A DNA stretch of 8,104 nucleotides from assembly GCA_025060055.1 (NCBI GenBank), contig JANXCK010000056.1:1-8104 (forward strand), read 5' to 3'. Shown here in pieces: positions 5,804-8,104 of this stretch (position 1 is its first letter; the number at the start of each line of letters is the position of its first letter). The stretch is from Fimbriimonadales bacterium. GTDB taxonomy: Bacteria; Armatimonadota; Fimbriimonadia; Fimbriimonadales; GBS-DC. Under the pieces are notes generated by a model that was given only the letters and a program-made list of their open reading frames with translations, searched no databases and was not told the origin of the DNA. Position numbers and translations under genes: made by a program.

Positions 5804-7399
5804 ATGAACCGCATCGTGATCAAAAGCCCTGCGGACGGCAGCATCGTGGGCGAGGTCGCCGTCACGCCGCCTGAAGCGATTGCTGCGATGGTGGAGCGAG
5901 CGCATCGGGCGTACTCGGCGTGGCGTGCTGTGCCGTTGCACCAGCGCGTGGAGCCGCTGCGCCGTCTCAAGCGACTGATTCTGAAGGAGCGCCACGCGAT
6001 TGCCGAGCTGGTCGCGCGGGAGCAAGGCAAGCCGCGCATCGAGGCGATGATTGTGGAGTTGTTCCCGCCGCTGGATGCGAGCGCGTTTCTCGCCTACGAG
6101 GGGGTGCGCCTGCTGCAGCCGCGCCGCGTGCGCTCCAAAAACCCGTTCTTCAGCGACCGTCGCAGCACTTACTATTTTCAGCCTTACGGCGTGTGGGCGG
6201 TGATTGCCCCGTGGAACTATCCGTTCACCATCCCGATGACGCAGTTGATGGCGCTCACGCTGGCGGGCAACGCAGCGCTGCTGAAGCCTTCACCCCTGAC
6301 CCCACTCACGGGCGCAAAAATCGTCGAGCTGTTCGAGCAGGCAGGCTTTCCTGAAGGGCTGGTGCAAGTTGTGCAAGGTGGTGCGCCTCAAGGCGAAGCG
6401 CTGCTCGCAAGCCCTACAGTGCGCGGCGTGATTTTCACAGGCAGCGTGCCGATTGGACGCCTCGTCGCTGCGCAAGCTGCCCACACCAACAAAAAGGTGA
6501 TTCTGGAGCTGGGGGGCAAAGACCCTGCGCTCGTGCTTGCCGACGCTGACCTGAAGCATACGGCACAGGGCATCGCGTGGGCGTCGATGGTGAACGCGGG
6601 TCAAACCTGCGCTTCGATTGAGCGTGTGTATGTGGAGCGACGCCTCTATGAGCCGTTGCTGAATGCGCTGCGCGAGGAACTTGCCCAAATCCGCATCGGT
6701 CATCCGCTCAGCAAGGAAACCGATATGGGTCCGCTGACTGCGCGGTTCCAGCTGGAGCGCGTGCAACGGCACATCGAGGACGCGTGTGCGAAGGGCGGAC
6801 GAGTTCTGTTAGGCGGGCGCGTCCGCACGGACTTGGGCGAACTCTACCACGAGCCGACCCTGATTGCCGATGCGACCGACGAGATGCTCGGAATGCACGA
6901 AGAGACTTTCGGACCGCTGGTGATGGTGCAGCCTGTCGACAGCGCGGAAGAAGCCGTGCGCAAGGCGAACGCGAGCGCGTTCGGGCTCACCGCGTCCATC
7001 TGGACGCGCGACCCGCGTAAAGCGGCTCACCTTGCGCCGCTGTTGGAGTGCGGCTCGGTCAGCATCAACTCGCATATCGTCGCGTATGGCGATAGCTACG
7101 GCGTGTGGGGTGGCTTCAAAGACTCAGGCGTCGGGCGCACACACGGCGAGTTCGGTCTTTACGAATTGGTGCAGGTGCAATATGTAAGCGAGGTCTATAC
7201 GGGCAAGCCCGAGCTGTGGTGGTATCCCTACAGCGAGCGCGTGCATCGGATTACCGACTGGCTGATGGAGTTTCTGGCGGAGCCGAGCCTGAAGCTGGGG
7301 GGCAAGACGCTGCGTCGCTTGCTGCCCGAAATGCGCTACCTGACACGCCACTTCTCGCCCGCGAAGATGACCCGCGGGATGCTTCGCTACCTGCGGTAA
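5804..7399 (+). CDS. Aldehyde dehydrogenase family protein with C-terminal extension
   Basis: This 531-residue protein is an NAD(P)-dependent aldehyde dehydrogenase, oxidising an aldehyde to its acid in the cytoplasm. The order of motifs is complete: PWN (136-138, Asn138 for the oxyanion), Lys161 in LLKPS for cofactor binding, FTGS (211-214), ELGGKD (235-240, general base Glu235), GQTCAS (266-271, nucleophile Cys269) and EETFGP (366-371). The position after KPS, usually Glu in NAD-preferring members, is Pro164, which may allow NADP. After the usual family end (about residue 465) there is a basic, partly amphipathic tail of about 65 residues opening with LWWYPYSER (471-479); it is longer than in most members (480-500 residues in total). 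The ATG at 5804 is chosen because the family N-terminus begins right after it (MNRIVIKSPADGSIVGEV); the frame is open back to 5750. No close Shine-Dalgarno sequence precedes it. Succinate-semialdehyde dehydrogenase is one candidate, but the substrate is not readable. It lies 33 bp before gap. Confidence 0.92.
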   Translation: MNRIVIKSPADGSIVGEVAVTPPEAIAAMVERAHRAYSAWRAVPLHQRVEPLRRLKRLILKERHAIAELVAREQGKPRIEAMIVELFPPLDASAFLAYEGVRLLQPRRVRSKNPFFSDRRSTYYFQPYGVWAVIAPWNYPFTIPMTQLMALTLAGNAALLKPSPLTPLTGAKIVELFEQAGFPEGLVQVVQGGAPQGEALLASPTVRGVIFTGSVPIGRLVAAQAAHTNKKVILELGGKDPALVLADADLKHTAQGIAWASMVNAGQTCASIERVYVERRLYEPLLNALREELAQIRIGHPLSKETDMGPLTARFQLERVQRHIEDACAKGGRVLLGGRVRTDLGELYHEPTLIADATDEMLGMHEETFGPLVMVQPVDSAEEAVRKANASAFGLTASIWTRDPRKAAHLAPLLECGSVSINSHIVAYGDSYGVWGGFKDSGVGRTHGEFGLYELVQVQYVSEVYTGKPELWWYPYSERVHRITDWLMEFLAEPSLKLGGKTLRRLLPEMRYLTRHFSPAKMTRGMLRYLR

Positions 7400-7401
7400 G
7401 G

Positions 7402-7407
7402 TACAAT
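7402..7407 (+). promoter_or_regulatory. -10 box of the gap promoter
   Basis: TACAAT at 7402-7407, preceded by AGG, lies two bases after the aldehyde dehydrogenase stop (7397-7399). It resembles the ATPase box: GGTACAATCC here against GGTATAATCC there. No clear -35 is seen in the coding sequence upstream. Transcription would start near 7414, leaving a leader of about 19 nt with the GGGAGGT ribosome-binding site. gap may thus be transcribed alone as well as by read-through. Confidence 0.5.
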
Positions 7408-7432
7408 CCTGAGCGTTTTAGGGAGGTCGACA

Positions 7433-8104
7433 ATGCGCATTCGGATAGGAATCAACGGTTTTGGGCGTATCGGGCGCCTGACGCTGCGTGCCATCCGCAA
7501 GCACTACCCGAACGACTTCGATGTGGTCGCTATCAACGACCTGACCGACGCCCACAGCAACGCGCACCTGTTCAAGTACGACACCACCTACGGAACCTAT
7601 CCAGGCGAGGTGCGGGCAGAGGAGAACGCGATTGTGATTGACGGCGACCGAATCCGCGTGTTCGCCGAGAAAGACCCCGCTCATATCCCGTGGGGCGATG
7701 TAGGCGCGGATATCGTCGTGGAGGCGACGGGCGTGTTCACAGAAGCGGAAAAAGCCGCAGCGCACCTGAAAGGTGGCGCAAAGAAGGTGATTATCACTGC
7801 CCCTGCTAAAAACGAAGACATCACCATCGTAATGGGAGTGAACCACGAAGCATACAACCCCAGCCAGCACCACATCATCTCGAACGCCTCATGCACCACT
7901 AACTGCCTTGCGCCCGTGAGCAAAGTGCTGCACGAGAACTTCGGCATCGAGTACGGCATTATGACCACCGTCCACGCCTACACGAACGACCAGCGTATCC
8001 AAGACCAGGTGCATAAAGACCTGCGCCGCGCTCGCGCAGCAGCAGCGAACATTATTCCCACCTCTACGGGCGCTGCGAAAGCGATTCATCTCGTGCTGCC
8101 CGAG
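7433..8104 (+). CDS. gap: Type I glyceraldehyde-3-phosphate dehydrogenase, N-terminal part
   Basis: This is phosphorylating glyceraldehyde-3-phosphate dehydrogenase, the cytoplasmic glycolytic and gluconeogenic enzyme that interconverts glyceraldehyde-3-phosphate and 1,3-bisphosphoglycerate. The first 224 codons are present, about two thirds of a typical 335-residue chain, and the right edge cuts it. Landmarks are the dinucleotide-binding NGFGRIGR (8-15), IND with Asp36, EATGVF (97-102), the active-site SCTTNC (153-158, Cys154), TTVHAYTNDQ (178-187, His181), HKDLRRARAAA (194-204) and PTSTGAAKA (209-217). The S-loop reads QRIQDQVHKD, where classical NAD-specific enzymes such as that of Geobacillus stearothermophilus have a Leu-Pro pair; here it is Gln192-Val193. 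The ATG follows GGGAGGT by 5 nt. The gene follows the aldehyde dehydrogenase and shares the gluconeogenic theme with glpX at the far end of the window. Confidence 0.97.
   Translation, partial: MRIRIGINGFGRIGRLTLRAIRKHYPNDFDVVAINDLTDAHSNAHLFKYDTTYGTYPGEVRAEENAIVIDGDRIRVFAEKDPAHIPWGDVGADIVVEATGVFTEAEKAAAHLKGGAKKVIITAPAKNEDITIVMGVNHEAYNPSQHHIISNASCTTNCLAPVSKVLHENFGIEYGIMTTVHAYTNDQRIQDQVHKDLRRARAAAANIIPTSTGAAKAIHLVLPE

Noticed and set aside
6290..6772. 160-codon minus-strand reading frame inside the aldehyde dehydrogenase
   Set aside because: It is antisense to the catalytic core and looks like a GC-driven shadow frame.
7418..7873. 151-codon minus-strand reading frame inside gap
   Set aside because: It is antisense to a highly conserved enzyme and shows no recognisable domain.

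Overview
The window is about 60% GC by eye and gene-dense, from a diderm bacterium with a high-GC genome. The diderm inference rests on a predicted outer-membrane beta-barrel protein. The promoters look like GG-preceded extended -10 boxes, two reading frames start with TTG, and one start is nearly leaderless. The mix of genes would fit a deep-branching diderm lineage such as Armatimonadota, but that is a weak guess from overall style.

Layout, left to right. (1) Positions 1-251, minus strand: the first 83 codons of glpX, class II fructose-1,6-bisphosphatase, running off the left edge. (2) Positions 252-351: a divergent gap with the glpX ribosome-binding site and a TATAAT box for the next gene. 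(3) Positions 352-2238, plus strand: a P1B-type heavy-metal ATPase (zinc/cadmium/lead class) without an N-terminal metal-binding domain. (4) Positions 2248-2336, minus strand: tRNA-Ser(GGA), tail-to-tail with the ATPase gene. (5) Positions 2337-2483: a regulatory gap with two GTACATCG repeats exactly 20 bp apart, a promoter, a 5'-end hairpin and a strong Shine-Dalgarno sequence. (6) Positions 2484-5749, plus strand: a two-gene unit, a membrane-bound CapD/WbpM/PglF-type nucleotide-sugar dehydratase overlapping by 4 bp a Wzi-like outer-membrane capsule assembly protein. (7) Positions 5804-7399: an aldehyde dehydrogenase with an extra C-terminal tail, preceded by a perfect TCGAAC-N4-GTTCGA palindrome. 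(8) Positions 7433-8104: the first 224 codons of gap (glyceraldehyde-3-phosphate dehydrogenase), running off the right edge, with its own promoter and ribosome-binding site.

How the genes fit together. glpX and gap at the two ends belong to glycolysis/gluconeogenesis, and the aldehyde dehydrogenase may join that redox and carbon theme. The dehydratase and Wzi-like pair form a surface polysaccharide unit: one makes a modified UDP-sugar at the inner membrane and the other probably holds or organises polymer at the outer membrane. The metal ATPase is a stand-alone export gene. I see no CRISPR array, insertion sequence or phage gene. The most noteworthy signals are regulatory: the LexA-box-like palindrome before the aldehyde dehydrogenase, the helically phased repeats before the dehydratase, and the near-leaderless ATPase start.
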